Source of the DNA: Notospermus geniculatus | Lineage: Eukaryota; Nemertea; Pilidiophora; Heteronemertea; Lineidae | Length of the DNA: 64,000 bases | Assembly: GCA_002633025.1 (NCBI GenBank) | Contig: NMRB01000699.1 | Location: forward strand, 185,289 to 249,288 | Reading direction: 5' to 3' | Shown here: positions 1-12,448 of the stretch, piece after piece | How positions within the stretch are numbered: the first letter of the stretch is position 1 | How the letters are laid out: each line of letters starts with the position of its first letter | The notes under the pieces: generated by a model | What the model was told of the DNA's origin: nothing | Database searches by the model: none | The model's input: only the letters and a program-made list of their open reading frames with translations | Translations under genes and position numbers: made by a program

Positions 1-259
1 GGAGAAATGAAGCCCACGTTCTGCTATCAAACATTCTTTTTAAAGGAGCACGGTATTGCCACTTTTTCTCGCCAGCCGGCGCCACCATGCCACTCTCCAA
101 CCCAAGGGACTAACTACGTTTTGGCGAATGACCTGATTTACTGCGTACATTTTGTAATGGATTTTTGTAGTTCGTGTTGCTGCCGCTCGGTGCCTCCCTC
201 TACATGGGCAGATCCAATACCGTGCTCCTTTAAATTTCAAACTACTATCATCATCTCAC

Positions 260-2243
260 CTGAAAAAGTAATAAACTTCCATAAATTGCAATCCGTGGCT
301 TCAGAGCTTTACTAATCCAGCCTTTCTTTAAGAAATATACAGCAGGAATGGCAAACACCAGCCCGATGGTCCTGCCCCACATCCGATGGAAGTATTCCAT
401 GTACCAAATGAACTTGAACTCCGACAAGGTCATGTTTGCGTGCATGTCAGAACTGTAACACAAATGTTTTTAATTACTCAATCATGCTTCAGGCACAGAA
501 TCTTTTCTGAAAATTTTTTGATGTGAAGTTGTATGGGCAATAGAAGGATGGAAAGCCACAATCTTTGGCTGTGAACTCGTCATGAACAAATCATTACTGG
601 GTAACTTGTTGAGAAGCTGTTGGATCACCCACATTACCATATTAGTGTACTTACTATTTAAATTCGGGAAACTGTTGATACTTGTTGAATTCTTTCTCCC
701 ATTCCTCCTGGGTTCTTGGTGGCTTCATACCTTTGATTAGGTGCCAGTCCACCATGGATAATCCAGATTCTGTCAACCTGGGAAAACATAGTAGCAGAGT
801 TGTAAATGAGCCTTTCAGATCAGACAAAACATTACAAAACTTTCATTACTATCAGGGTTTCCGCCAGAGGGTAAAATGGGTAAAATTCCGTACCCTAAAA
901 TTTTTCCAGGGTACGGATCCGTACCCTCAAAAATTTGATAAATTCACATATTTATCAGCAGTATTCATTGTTTTTCACCATTTAACATCATATTTCACGA
1001 TGGAAAGTGATTTTATGCTTCAAAATACGCCTAAAATGGCACTAAACATCGTTTAAAACCAAAATAAACAAATAAAAATAAAAATAAAAATTTTTCAAAA
1101 AAAAAAAATTTTTTCAAAAAAAAAATTTTTTTTGGTCCGTACCCTCATTTTTTTTTCTGGCGGAAACCCTGACTATACAGTCAATAAACCAATAACAAAT
1201 CCTTATAATTTACAGAAACTCTGTTATGTCATTTGGACGACTGATTCAATGGTCAAAGGACTTGTTAACCTTATTGGTTAGTGGCTGTGAAAACCACACA
1301 CCATAGTGAAGATGCATCAGTCAGGTCAGTGGGTTCAACTTCAAACCAGGATAACCTAATATATATATATATATAAACCTAATATTTCCCCGCAATTCTA
1401 CCTGGTAACGCCACCAATGACGACTGCCCCAAAGGCCATTCCAGCACAAGTGAGGAGCCATTTCCCAACAAGTTTCTCTGCATGGGGAGGAATAGTGGAA
1501 GATTCTTGGGCAGCGATTGAGGCTGACTGGCGCACAACTTGTGGGAGAGTCTTTGCCTTTAACTGCAATAGAAATACTCAAAATCGGAACATTTTTACTT
1601 CAGGGGTGATTGGTCCAACATTTTCAATCAATACCACAGGTTATGAGAAAACTTTGACAGAAGCAGCTGCAGTCTACCTGAGACTCTGACTCAAGGGACA
1701 GATGAGTACTTGATACGAGGCTTACTTACAGATAGGAATCTTTGAAAAGACCATGTCTTCTGGCCCAGAGGTCCATTGGTTTGTACAACTTTTCTACTCT
1801 GTGTGAAGAACCTTCGATTGATGCACTGGATACATGTTTCTCGCTGAAAAAAGTGACATATTCATTAGGCAGTGGTAGGCCAAATAGCCTAGGGCAGGCA
1901 GTAGGCCTACATACATACAGTACTCAGCTGCTCAGTGGTACTTTATCTGTAGGCAACCACTCATATAAACATACAAACAAACATCAACATCATGACATGC
2001 ATGATACTAGGGATCACAGGCCCTTACACACTTTACTGAAAGGACCTGTGGTGCCCTCCCTAGTATAAAATCTAACCACAACACAGTCACAAGAACCGCG
2101 GTGTGTGCTGTGGCGTGGGTGTGGCATGATCAATCAATACATAAAATCAACATCAACTCGAAACTCACGGTTTTGGGGAAATTCCTACATGATGACGCGT
2201 AATTGAGAAAGGGGCGGGTAGTCAGCATACGCGAGCAATACAT
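260..2243 (-). CDS. COX15: Haem A synthase COX15, 5' part (five exons, gene continues left of the window)
   Basis: COX15 converts haem O to haem A in the mitochondrial inner membrane for cytochrome c oxidase. Exons in coding order: 2243-2169, 1843-1730, 1562-1402, 777-655, 452-260. They join in phase as 222 codons with GT donors and AG acceptors. The first ~80 residues are Arg/Ser-rich and look like a mitochondrial presequence. Then come the first membrane segment with [20 protein letters not shown], the block [11 protein letters not shown], and [10 protein letters not shown], whose His is the expected haem ligand of the family, followed by a second membrane segment ([18 protein letters not shown]). 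The last visible exon ends in phase 0 after LLLFQ; the C-terminal half lies off the left edge. I chose ATG 2243; an in-frame ATG at 2324 would add 27 residues. Identity is secure, the exact start is not. Confidence 0.93.
853..1171. repeat. hAT-like MITE, 319 bp, 5-bp target duplication ACTAT
   Basis: It starts CAGGGTTTCCGCCAG and ends with the reverse complement CTGGCGGAAACCCTG. ACTAT lies directly on both sides (848-852 and 1172-1176). The interior is A/T-rich with homopolymer runs and no ORF. It lies in a COX15 intron. The ends resemble the element at 41415-41720. Confidence 0.8.
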
Positions 2244-2324
2244 TCTAGCTACATTTGAAGAAAAATGGCGAGAATGTGGTCGGACGGTCAAATGCAAGTC
2301 GTCACGTAACACTCTGCTCAACAT

Positions 2325-3253
2325 GTGCAATACACGCGATTTATGAAATCTTCGATAACGAGAACTAATGGGGAATACAAACCCGCAAATTGATGACGTC
2401 ATCAATGCGCTGAGTGGCAAAGGTCTCACAATACAGTTACAAAGGGAGCCGTCAATTCACAACCAATAGGTATCTCTATTAGGTATCGTCACGATAGTGA
2501 TACCAACAGGTATCTCTACCATTGTGACGTCACGGCTCATTCCGTCGACCTTTTGTTGGGAGGCATTGGCAGACAGGGGACAATAAAAAATATTACACCG
2601 GACTTGGAATCCTAGGGAATGTGGATTCCGGCTGTCATACCGATCCGTCCTTTGGGTACTTCACTACACTAGTCACTAATGCAGATAACGCATGCCAGTT
2701 ACGACTGATTTTTTAATCTATTTATGATATATACATGGAATATCACCAGAAACAATATATCAAAACAATATATCGGTGAAACAATATACATTCTATCACA
2801 GTAAACTGTATCGGTACACAGACTCCTATTAGGCATGTTAGGAATAAATACCCCATAGAGTCAACTCCGAATAATCTATGCCGAGGGGCTAAGCTTTTCT
2901 TACTTCCCACAAGGTGGCTCTGACCACCATAATTGTGTGTTTTAAGTGAAGGTAATTTTATAGGCTACATATGTCTAGGGGTATGTCTTCACGAATACCG
3001 GTAGCCCATATCATGAATCGCATGAATGGTTTGTTTGCAGTATCTAATAACCCATAGCAGAGACAAAAAGCTTTTACCAGACAGGCAAATTCAACGCGAT
3101 TTGACGTTTGGGCAGTTAGAAAGAACAAACACAATGGCCATGGAAAGATAAGAGCATGGTAAACCACAGATCCAATTTGGTGTGGACACTCCTACTCCAA
3201 GGCTCCCAGAAAACTTCACATTAGGAGGAATTCTTTGCTATCCGACTACCTGC
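2325..3253. promoter_or_regulatory. COX15 upstream region / RMC1 downstream region
   Basis: Spacer between the COX15 start (2243 or 2324) and the RMC1 stop (3373), both on the minus strand. It should hold the COX15 promoter and the end of the RMC1 3' UTR. A run of ggtatctcta/ggtatcgtcac words is repeated at 2468-2520. I see no convincing ORF, TATA box or RNA gene. Confidence 0.4.
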
Positions 3254-3258
3254 TCTTT

Positions 3259-3417
3259 CAGGCGCGCATCCAGAGGGGGCACACCGGGTGCCTGCCTCCC
3301 CTTTTGGCCAACAAATCAGTAAAATCAACTGTAAAATTCTGGAATTGGTCGCAAATTTCAATGTTCCTTATCCTAGCACAGGGCACCCCCTCTTTTCCCA
3401 AATCCTGGATCCGCCCG
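3259..3417. repeat. hAT-like MITE inside the RMC1 last exon, 159 bp, TSD TCTTT
   Basis: The left end is CAGGCGCGCATCCAG; the right end CTGGATCCGCCCG is a slightly decayed complement. TCTTT occurs at 3254-3258 and 3418-3422. It belongs to the same family as 6830-7099. The RMC1 reading frame enters it from the right and stops inside it at 3375-3373. Confidence 0.8.
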
Positions 3418-6400
3418 TCTTTGGCAATGTTGGCGAGGACTTCCTAAAAATTCAAAGTGCTCGTCACGTCCTGGCTTCAAGACAGATTTACAGATGCTAA
3501 TGCCTCTGCTCCAAATGTGGCCTCCATGTGCTTTACATATTTGTCACAGCGCTCGCCTGAAAAAAAGAAATATGATCATGATGTACTTATATACCTCAGG
3601 AAAGACAGTCACTCTTACAGCACAACAAGATCAGGTCTCCAATACAAATTTCACTTACCAGGTGGAAATTTGGGCATGCCTCTCAGTCTGATGTTGCGTT
3701 GTTCAAAGAATTTGAATACAGTGTAGAAAATCATGGTGTCTTTGGTCCCGAGGGCTGCATCCAAGAACTTTCGAGCCGATATGTTGTCAACATACCCAAC
3801 ACTTGTAACAAATCTGAAGAAAGGCAAATGATAATGTTACATGTAGCTAATGTTAGTAGGCACGTCTCTATAATCTAAAGTATAAGGCAAGTTATTTTAC
3901 CTCAATGCCTGTAGAAGTTGCTGTTTTGACAAAAGCACCTCAATAATTTCTTCAGTGGCTGTGGACAACCTCTGCAATTATAAGTTAGAGGACACATCTT
4001 AATTGAGAACTGATGAAAAATTTGACCTTGTACAACAGGCTTTAGGCGTGAACTACACATACAATTCATTGCAGGATTCATAGGTCACATGGTCACTCTC
4101 GTGATATTGAGAACTATTATGAGTTACAGTATAATTATTACACAGTGGATGCTGTCACATTTTGCTCAGAGTGTTTGGGGGCCATACTGTCAAGAAAATC
4201 CAACAAATCTAATACAAACTGCAGAGTACACGTTGTGGGAAACCCTGCGAATACATGTACCGGTACCCACTTCTGAGGTACAGAGGACTAATCAAAAATG
4301 GTAAGAAAACAAAACAAAATTTACCTTTAACATGTCTAGAGCTAATTGGTATGCCGGTGGATAGAAGTTCTCCAGAGAAAGTAGCAGACAAGCCTGAAAT
4401 ATGCCAAACACAATTTGTTTATGGAACCAATATTACTTTGTATCATCCACAGTGCTATTTGAGGGGCCAGATATGCACATGGGAGAATTCTTTTAAAAAT
4501 TTCAGTTTGTTGGTGATTTCAAGTAGTCTGGTGAGCATCATCAAGTGCTGCAATGGAAAACCATTCTGTATACTTACAAGAGGTTTTGAATCGCTGAGTA
4601 CATGATACTGCAGGAACTGGTGAAGTTGGTAATAACAACGATGCTGGACTAATGTGTTTATCACAAGTTCATACAGATAGTGCTGGGGAAAGAAAAGGAA
4701 AAAGAGACCGTGTTACATACATGTACCCGGTAATGGTGTTTTTCAATTTGAAACAAATCACCAGATAGTGTAAGGGTATCCTCCATAACCTACCTGCACT
4801 GGAATTTGATGTGAATTAAGTGATCGAATGTACTCCATCAAAATTGCAACAGTGAACTTGTAAGCAATCTCCTGAAAAATAAAAGTAAACTGTAGAGGCA
4901 AAATGTATTGATCATCTGGTAACTTTTGCAGTACTGGTCTCTGGTAATTTTTAAAAGATAGTATGTTTCAATACCAAATTTGTTACTACCGGGTACTACC
5001 GTACCAATTGGTTGGCTCATTTCAATGCAAAAATGGTCAAATACAAAATTGGTGCTGTTGTCTTTTCCCCCTTTAAGATCATTTAATGCGACCAATGACC
5101 TCTTTTACCTTATTGTCAACAAACACAGTGAAGACATGAGTATACATGTCAGACTGATCAATCAGAGCAGTAGAAGATGGTATTTTCTTTGCTTCTTGTT
5201 TACCAGAGGATTCAGCAGCCTGGAAGGAGATATTCTTAGTTAAAGTTAAAGTTCAAGTTTGGGTTTATAGCCTGATATCAACAATGGTAGAGTGTCATCC
5301 GACTTACACTTTAACCCCAGTCTATCCTGAAACCTTTCAACAGAACTCAGATGATCTACTCATTCTGCGCTACAATCTGAGCATTTCTGACCAGTACCCA
5401 TTTACATGTATACACCTGGGTGAAGAGACCAGTAAGGCAAAGAGACTTGCCCAAAGTCTTCTTCAAGTTTTGCATAAAGGATGCCAAAAGGTACATGTAG
5501 CTGAAATCATGAAATGAGTCAGCACAGACAGAAGAGCTGAGATTTGAGACAATTTTCCTACCTGTAACTGAGCTTCAGCTTCTAAGTAACTTCTATAAAC
5601 CTTATTGAGCTTATCGAACACTTTGGCAAAAACTGGCAGCGCAACCTGATGGCCCGGCAACATCATCTGTTTACAGACACTTAGCACCAACTTCTTGCAT
5701 TCTTTTCTTTGAAGGAGAAAGTCTATTAATCGTTTCTGAAAGACAACACCATTTTAATTGAGGAACTAGAAATCCCGGACTCTCATAACCTTTAAAAGGG
5801 CACTTTTCATTGTCAACGTTTTCACTAACAGAACTTGAAAAGCTTGTATAACAGCATACATGTACCTTGTCTTCTATAAGATGAATTGTAGGCTCCAGAT
5901 TGAGTACCACATACCACAAACAACCGAGCTTGGCGTCGATCAGAATGTTGGGCTGGAAGACTATCCAATTTGGAGAATCTTTATCCAAATCAAGGAAAAA
6001 AACAATACATGTAATTTGGCCCTTTTCGCAAACGTTTTCCACTCAAAAAGGTTTTAAGCTAATGGGAACATACATAATATGTCACCAACTATCAACAAAT
6101 TACAACATGTTAAATCTATTTACTGATGAAATAATCCGGTCAGGTCAAGTGATGAAAAATTCACAAATGCTGTCTTTTAAAGGATACAGAGTTCACAGCT
6201 GACTTCTGTAACATCTGGGGCTCCTAGTGGCTGGACAACTGAAAATTGATTTTACTGGTATGTTCAATTCCGGACAACAACAATGAAGATGTCTAAGTGG
6301 CCTCATTAAGTGATCAGGGTGATAGATACTCTTTGAAAGCGTATATTTTCTCCAAATATTCTGGTGTGGTTGCATTTGCGAGTAGTTCATGGTTTTCCAG

Positions 6401-9400
6401 CATCAGTCAGTCACATCTAATGCATCAGTCTCTTGCATCCGACTTTGGAAGTCCTCACACTAGTAACATCTTTTTATTTGGACTCTGACTCCGAATTTGG
6501 TACCGTACCTTTTTAAGGACTTGTCCCAGAGTGTACCAGTATTAAAGTTCACCAGCACTCACCTTGTCGACTGAGCTTAACTGGTTTAATTGGCTTTGGT
6601 GCGAGTACAGCATGGTGGTAGGTTACATAACCATCAGAATGGCCTTCAACTCTGATATCAAACATCATGGAGGTCTGTGAAGAACAATACCAGTATTTAT
6701 AACCTGTCATCAGAGGTGATGCGTTGCAAGGATGCAAATGCAATTCCCTTGTACATTACACTCCTCTCGCAGTGTTTTGTTTTGCTCCGTACCTACGCTT
6801 CACAAACCACTGCTTCGAATGGCTGGTATCAGGCGCGGATCCAGAGGGGGGGTTTTGGGGGTCGTGACCCCCCCCTGCTCGCCACCACCAATTGTTTTTT
6901 TTAATAGTTTGTGACAATAAGCAAAAAAATGCAAGACTAAAGCTTCTGTTTTGATACTGAGATGCCAGGAAATCGCATATACGGCCTTCTAGATTTCAAA
7001 ATTTTCCCCCGTTGGCGCAGGTATCTTCAGCGCCCGCCAACAACGACCGCTCTTGGCGGCCCTGACCCCCCTCTGCCAAAAATCCTGGATCCGCGCCTGG
7101 GTATTCTGCCGATTTACCGCCAGATGGCACCACTACTGTTCCCGCTGTCGCGCTGGAGAAAGTGTTTTAGGATTTTACTCAGTTGCAGCCTGATGGCGGG
7201 CGCTGATTGGTTGGACAGTAGTGGTGCCATCTGGCGGTAAATCGGCAGAATACCGGCCATTCGAAGCAGTGGTTTGTGAAGCGTAGGTACGGAGCAAAAC
7301 AAAACACTGCGAGAGGAGTGTATTGTACATGGGCAGGCATTCAGGTGATGAAATGTGACCGTGTCTGTGAAAACCCGGCCGAAGTCGCTGTGGACTGACG
7401 TAGTCCTTGATCATACCTGCCCTTTGTTGCGCAATTGATAAGGCAATTTTTGCCACTAACAGACTGTGGTTTTTTATTGTGATCAGACTCCCTACATAAC
7501 CTATTAACCCTGTGGTGTTCAGCGACTTTGGGAGGGTTTTCCCACACTGGGTCACAAATATGCCTCTTGGCTTTGTCATATGATCTGTTTGAAAAGCTTC
7601 CTATTGCCAGACCACTCATACAAAGAACCAAATAATTTCTCCTCAGCCAGCAGGTCTGTGTCCTGATAGGAAACGGTGACTCCCATATCAATAAGGATTT
7701 TTTGAAAATCTATCATCCAATTCACCACAATCAAGTAAAATGACCATAATGACAGATTTGTCCACTCACTTTTGATAACTGATGATGAACGAGTATGAGG
7801 TTGTCAACTATGTTCACAGCAAATCTCCCGCTCAAGTCGAGCCTTAAAACATCTGTTTTTCTTGCTGGACTTTCCCTGAAATAGGTATTAGTGTAATGTG
7901 GCACCAGCTTCCCGGCAAGTTCGCAACAGCTTTTGTGGACCTGTCGGCAACTTGTGAGCTTGTTGGAAAGCCAGTGGATCACCCGCATAGAGTGGAACAG
8001 TGGGCATTGAAAACACATCATTTGTTGACAAACAAACAGGTATCTGGGCTTTCAAACAGTGACGCTGAACTCTCCTGCTTTTGCTTCGAAAGTTACATGG
8101 TACTATTTCACATAAGTTCATAAGAATTTGACGGAATATAACTCCTTACTCACCTTTGTAACTGGTATAAAACTATTTCAGCACCGACATTTCCAGCAGT
8201 GGCAGATCTGGGTTGGTGTCTGAGGACAACAATGTACAGCTGATCGTAACTGAAGAAATGAAAATAACCATTAGTTATTTGTTATCATCCAGTAATGATG
8301 GCCATGAGTCAGAGTATGCAACTATGAAATGAACTTTTGTCTTTCATTGGTGGTGGAGCAGCATGTTTGATGCTTTAAATGCTCAAGACATTGAATATTC
8401 CTTACATTTTTGCCATAGTTACGTCACGTTCCAACAGACAAAGTCGTGGTGGTTTGGGTATCACAGGCAAATCAACCTCAAACTTGGGTAGTCGGAAAAC
8501 ATTCCCCTGCTGGACAGAGGGAAAGAGTCAAAGTCAAATAATAACAACTTTTCTCTAAAATCCAGTGTGAATCAGAGATGTGGAACTTTTGAATTGAGAA
8601 CTTATCATTGGGTGAACCCAAATCCCATTCACCTAAGTTTTGACAAACGTCTTGAAAGATATTTTGAACTAGCTGAAATCTGTCAAATCCTGCTCAAGCA
8701 CACTACAAGACACCAAACCAATACTACATAATACTTTTCTTTGGAACGACTGGTGATGAGTGCTTTTACTTACTATGAAGAGGAGAACTGGCTAAAAGAT
8801 TTTATTCGATTTAACTGTTCTTACCTTGAATAGGAATGGATGAATGATATTGCCAAGTGGCCCAGAGGAGAGGAGAAGAACAGCATCTACAGGCTGAAAA
8901 TGCAGAAGGATGAAGTACAGCAATGAGCACTTTGCGGAAATAAATCGAAATTCCTTAGCTGAATTAACTGCTACTACTCCTAGACCTGTGAGAGACTGCA
9001 GTTGCTCCACGTTGATTTCAAACATGAGAAATGGAGCTTTTGTCGCAGAAACTTACCAGCCACACAAACCAATTAATGGGAATGCTGAACGTCTTCAAAG
9101 ATCTTAAGGCTCTTTTATCAGGGGTTATCTGAAATGGAATAACGATACTATTAGGTGCTGCTTGGTTTTATTTATGTTGATTTTGTATTGTGATTGCTGA
9201 TTCCAGTGTTTACCAACTCTGTATACATTTGGAGTAATTTCAATATGCACAGCCATGACAGCAAGACAAGTGGAACTCAAATCAAAAGTCTGGTGGAAAC
9301 CTGAGTCGCCAAGAATATGGCCCCCGGATTACAGTTACCGGGTACCGGTAGCCTACTCACCTGATAATATTCAATGCCGTGATCCGTGATGAAAACTATT

Positions 9401-11032
9401 TCATTGGAACTGACCCAAGAAAATCCTATGATCTTTGTAGACTTTCCCTTGCAGGTTTGTGAATACTCCATGGTGTCCATACCATCAAAGAAATTCACAA
9501 ATTCCTGCAAATAATACTCTCCTGATTAATTGGTGAAGCTGGAAGCACACTTTGCAAATGACATAGGCAACAACAAAGTATAATTCCAACATACCACAGA
9601 TTTCTGCGATCGCTGAATGGCCAAAATCTTCATGTCAGGTGAGAACTTAATGGAAATCACATCCCCACGATCTTCCATCCTGGAAGGAAAGTAGATAACC
9701 CTCTATATCAATGTCAATATCACCACCAGCAATTCAGGTCCAGCAGTGGAGGACCACCTCCAGTGGTAGATCATGCTAAGTAACTGTTCTGCCCCCACAA
9801 CTTTCTGACACAGGATCATGATGATGAAGCCGACAACGAAGATGACAGGATTGGCAATAGGGATCAATCAGATTTCCTACAATTATTTCGCTTCAAAACG
9901 TTGAGATTTAGACTTCACGATAAACCTTTCTGTCACAGTTTTTGGCTGAAATATTCCCACAGTGACTTCACTCAGGCTACCTCTCTAACAAGTCAAAGCA
10001 GTCAAAATTGGCAATATCAGAAAATTTGATGAATAGCTGCAGGATCTTGACAATGGAATAGCACACTGCCCGGTTTCTATTTTTACCAGCGAAGGTCGGA
10101 CAAATATTAGATAACAAGTAGACTTTACTGAGTGACCACATTGTCGATGGGTGAGACAGGACAAAAGCAGGGTCGGACAAACACAATGAAATAGACACGT
10201 CCGACGTCACTCGGGCGGTTCGCTATTGGAATACCAGTACCTGAAGTTTATATTAGTTTTGTCATCTGGTCCTTTTACAACAACACCAGTGGCTCCCCCT
10301 GATCGTACACAGAACACCTATGAAAAACAGAATCAGATGAGGATATGTAAGGGCAAGCAAAAAAATCTTAAGTTTATCATCCTCCACCCGCGCCAATTTT
10401 CAGCGCCGTTTTAAAATTTTTTATCAGTTTTAGTTTGAATTTCACGCTGCGCCGCCCAGGAAACAAAGCCCATCCATGCAGCCATGAGGCATGAAGATGC
10501 CCCCCCCCCTCCTCAGTCTCACCAGTCACCTGGCTTCGTCCTCCTTGGCCTGGGCCTGGGATTGACTGCATGGGAGGAATTAGGCCTCACCTAGGCCCTA
10601 TGGGATGCAGTAAGAGTACAGTAAGGCCAATAGGGGGCCTAATATTCATCCAAGGTCTCACTCACACAATCACATCATGACATGCACTCTCACTGACTGA
10701 CATCAGTGACAATGAGTGTCAGCAGCACTGCCACTGCAGCAGTGACACCACACATGCACAGCACAGCCAGTCCCAGGTGGCAGTGCAGATGCAGTGCAGT
10801 GCAGTGCATCTGCATGCATGATCATGATGATGCAGTGAGTGACAGTAGGCCTCAAGTTGTTGTCATCATGTGCATGAAATCCGAGATCTGTACAAACCTG
10901 GCGATTCGCATCATCGAAGAACACATTTGTAATTTTGCTAAAAGGCTCAAATTGTATCGGATTTTTGCATAATTCGACATAAAAACGCTCATCTGTTGCC
11001 TGATCCGACGGCGTCTGGCCACTTGCAGCCAT
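3373..11032 (-). CDS. RMC1: RMC1 (C18orf8/Mic1), regulator of Mon1-Ccz1, complete, 19 exons
   Basis: RMC1 is a subunit of the metazoan Mon1-Ccz1 complex, the Rab7 exchange factor of late endosomes and autophagosomes. Exons in order: 11032-10898, 10317-10241, 9679-9595, 9504-9361, 9128-9057, 8893-8825, 8509-8406, 8249-8154, 7875-7770, 6674-6563, 5978-5866, 5735-5562, 5219-5109, 4871-4794, 4682-4578, 4393-4325, 3971-3901, 3813-3659, 3470-3373. Every junction keeps phase; the sum is 657 codons plus stop, the usual family length. Diagnostic blocks: FYVELCKNPIQFEP, GGATGVVVKGPDD, EIVFITDHGIEYYQ, GRFAVNIVDNLILVHHQ, WIVFQPNILID, KVFDKLNKVY, LHQFLQYHVLSDSKPL, NISARKFLDAA. The N-terminal half should be a beta-propeller and the C-terminal half helical. 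Odd point: the final ~15 codons lie in a transposon (3259-3417). The last acceptor (3471-3472) is the least certain junction. Confidence 0.95.
6750..7332. repeat. Foldback element interrupted by a hAT-like MITE
   Basis: The left arm (6750-6829 plus 7100-7140) is the near-perfect complement of the right arm (about 7212-7332). Both run from an end reading TACACTCCTCTCGCAG to an inner CCAGATGGCACCACTACTGT. A short unmatched centre lies between. The left arm is split by the insertion at 6830-7099. It sits in an RMC1 intron. Confidence 0.85.
6830..7099. repeat. hAT-like MITE, 270 bp, TSD GGTAT, with internal empty-site control
   Basis: Ends CAGGCGCGGATCCAG and CTGGATCCGCGCCTG; GGTAT at 6825-6829 and 7100-7104. 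The uninterrupted right arm of the surrounding palindrome reads (complemented) GGCCGGTATTCTGCCG, a single GGTAT, which is the pre-insertion sequence. Confidence 0.88.
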
Positions 11033-11046
11033 TTTGAATGACTGTG

Positions 11047-11100
11047 GGCGGTCTCACTATGCAGTTTCTGCGGAAACTTGGCGGTCTCACTATGCAGTTT
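11047..11100. repeat. Direct repeat just upstream of the RMC1 start
   Basis: The 21-mer beginning GGCGGTCTCACT and ending ATGCAGTTT occurs at 11047-11067 and exactly again at 11080-11100, 15-68 bp upstream of the RMC1 ATG. It could be a duplicated 5' UTR or promoter site; no factor is recognised. Confidence 0.6.
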
Positions 11101-11156
11101 CGACAGTCAAGACAGTTCGGCCACAGAGGGCTCTCTTGTTGTAGAAGGGCCGTCCC

Positions 11157-11457
11157 CAGGGCCGGAGCTAGCTTTTTTGGCTAGGGGGGCATTTTAAGCA
11201 GATGTGCTGAACGGACGTGGGCTTTGCCTTCGAGCACCGGTGGGGCCGGTTTTGCGGGGGGTCAGTGGAGGTCCTCCCCAGAAAAATTTTGAAAATTAGA
11301 ATCTGAGATGCGATTTGAAGTCAATTTCCTGTGCTCTGAGACACGAACAATAATGATCTTTTATCCCATTTGATTTTGCTGAAAAAAATTTTTTTTTTTA
11401 ACAGTTGGGCTGGGGGGGGGCATTTGCCCCCCTGTCCCTATGCTAGATACGGCCCTG
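11157..11457. repeat. hAT-like MITE, 301 bp, TSD GTCCC
   Basis: It begins CAGGGCCGGAGCTAGC and ends TAGATACGGCCCTG, flanked by GTCCC at 11152-11156 and 11458-11462. The interior has G-runs and no ORF. Confidence 0.8.
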
Positions 11458-11567
11458 GTCCCTCTAAGGTTTACCTATTGGCTATTGTTTGCAGGACAGA
11501 ATACAAAAGCTTTAAGTGGACCTTAGAGTTAAGGAGGCTTTTAGAATACGGGTCTACAGACTGTAAT

Positions 11568-11697
11568 TAGGGAGTTTTCGCAAAGCCCCCGAAACGCAAA
11601 GCGAACGCCAAACCCATTGTTCGATGCCACGAAGAGAGCACCAAACAAAAGGATAGACGTTCGCGTCTGCGTTTCGGGGCTTTGCGAAAACTCCCTA
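11568..11697. repeat. Palindrome with GGGAGTTTTCGCAAAG arms, copy 1
   Basis: The left arm GGGAGTTTTCGCAAAGCCCC is mirrored by GGGGCTTTGCGAAAACTCCC, with a centre containing TTCGATGCCACGAAGAGAGC. The whole unit can fold into one long hairpin. A second copy is at 12853-12975. Confidence 0.8.
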
Positions 11698-11859
11698 TTG
11701 ATAAAAGCGAAATGGGACTCGTGGCCCCCTTTAGCGCACAGGCCCTAGTTTTGTCACAAATTAGTCATGTTAGTGGTAAAATGTATAGTTTAGGGACAAA
11801 AGGTCAAATACCTGAATATCTAAATGAGGGGGTCTGTTCTAGAGTTTCGGATTGTAAAG

Positions 11860-11970
11860 TACCAGCCTGAAGAAGACCCCGGTTGGGGTCGAAAATTCGC
11901 AAACACTCTGGAAATTGCCTTTTTATTTATCATATATTATTGTGTGTCAATTTTTGTGCTGTTCTTCTCT
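11860..11970 (+). repeat. Interspersed repeat with hammerhead-like core, copy 1
   Basis: CCTGAAGA, then a stem GACCCC/GGGGTC with loop GGTT, then GAAAATTCGC; downstream tail TGTGTGTCAATTTTTGTGCTG. The same core and tail recur at 50269-50434. CUGANGA-stem-GAAA is the hammerhead layout, though an extra A precedes stem II. Confidence 0.45.
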
Positions 11971-12448
11971 TTAAATGAGGGGGGGGGGGCTCGACGAATT
12001 AAGCCAAATTTGCATAGGCCTATTTTTTATCGAGCCTGGCTCGATAAACAGCTCTTATTTTTGGATCACTCTGGACAACTCTGTCATCTGGGATAGAGGC
12101 CTATTACCCTCCGGCTGATCTCAACTGAAGTCAATCCAGCCGAACTACTTGACCGATATAATAGTGTATTAGGCATTATATTGATGGCTCCATGAAAGAA
12201 GTGAAACCCCGACGAATATCAGTTTCGATCTTTTTGAGTGGTCACCAGCAGAAACTCCAGGAGATGCATTGAAAATACCACTCTCCGCGCATCCAACGCG
12301 CAGCAACAAGGTCTGCTTGGAGCATGTCTCGGGCGCTCCACCTTGCTTTCGTTCATTTTGCGGGCATCTTTGCGAACAAGCGGGAAGCAGGATCACGGAC
12401 AAGAAATAGCGGAAGATTTCATTCCAGGACCCAAATCACCTAGTCAAA

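Larger units (their letters stand above)
11033..12448. promoter_or_regulatory. Divergent spacer between RMC1 (-) and the Ala/Pro-rich gene (+)
   Basis: About 1.4 kb separates the two start codons, so both promoters should lie here. Much of it is mobile DNA: a hAT-like MITE (11157-11457), remnants of a GGCCGTATTCTAGAA-type palindrome (to about 11556), a palindrome (11568-11697) and a hammerhead-like repeat (about 11860-11970). No gene is seen on either strand. Confidence 0.45.

Noticed and set aside
682-1056. 124-codon plus-strand ORF near the left end
   Set aside because: It spans the reverse of a COX15 exon, an intron and a hAT-like MITE; the minus strand carries the conserved COX15 block.
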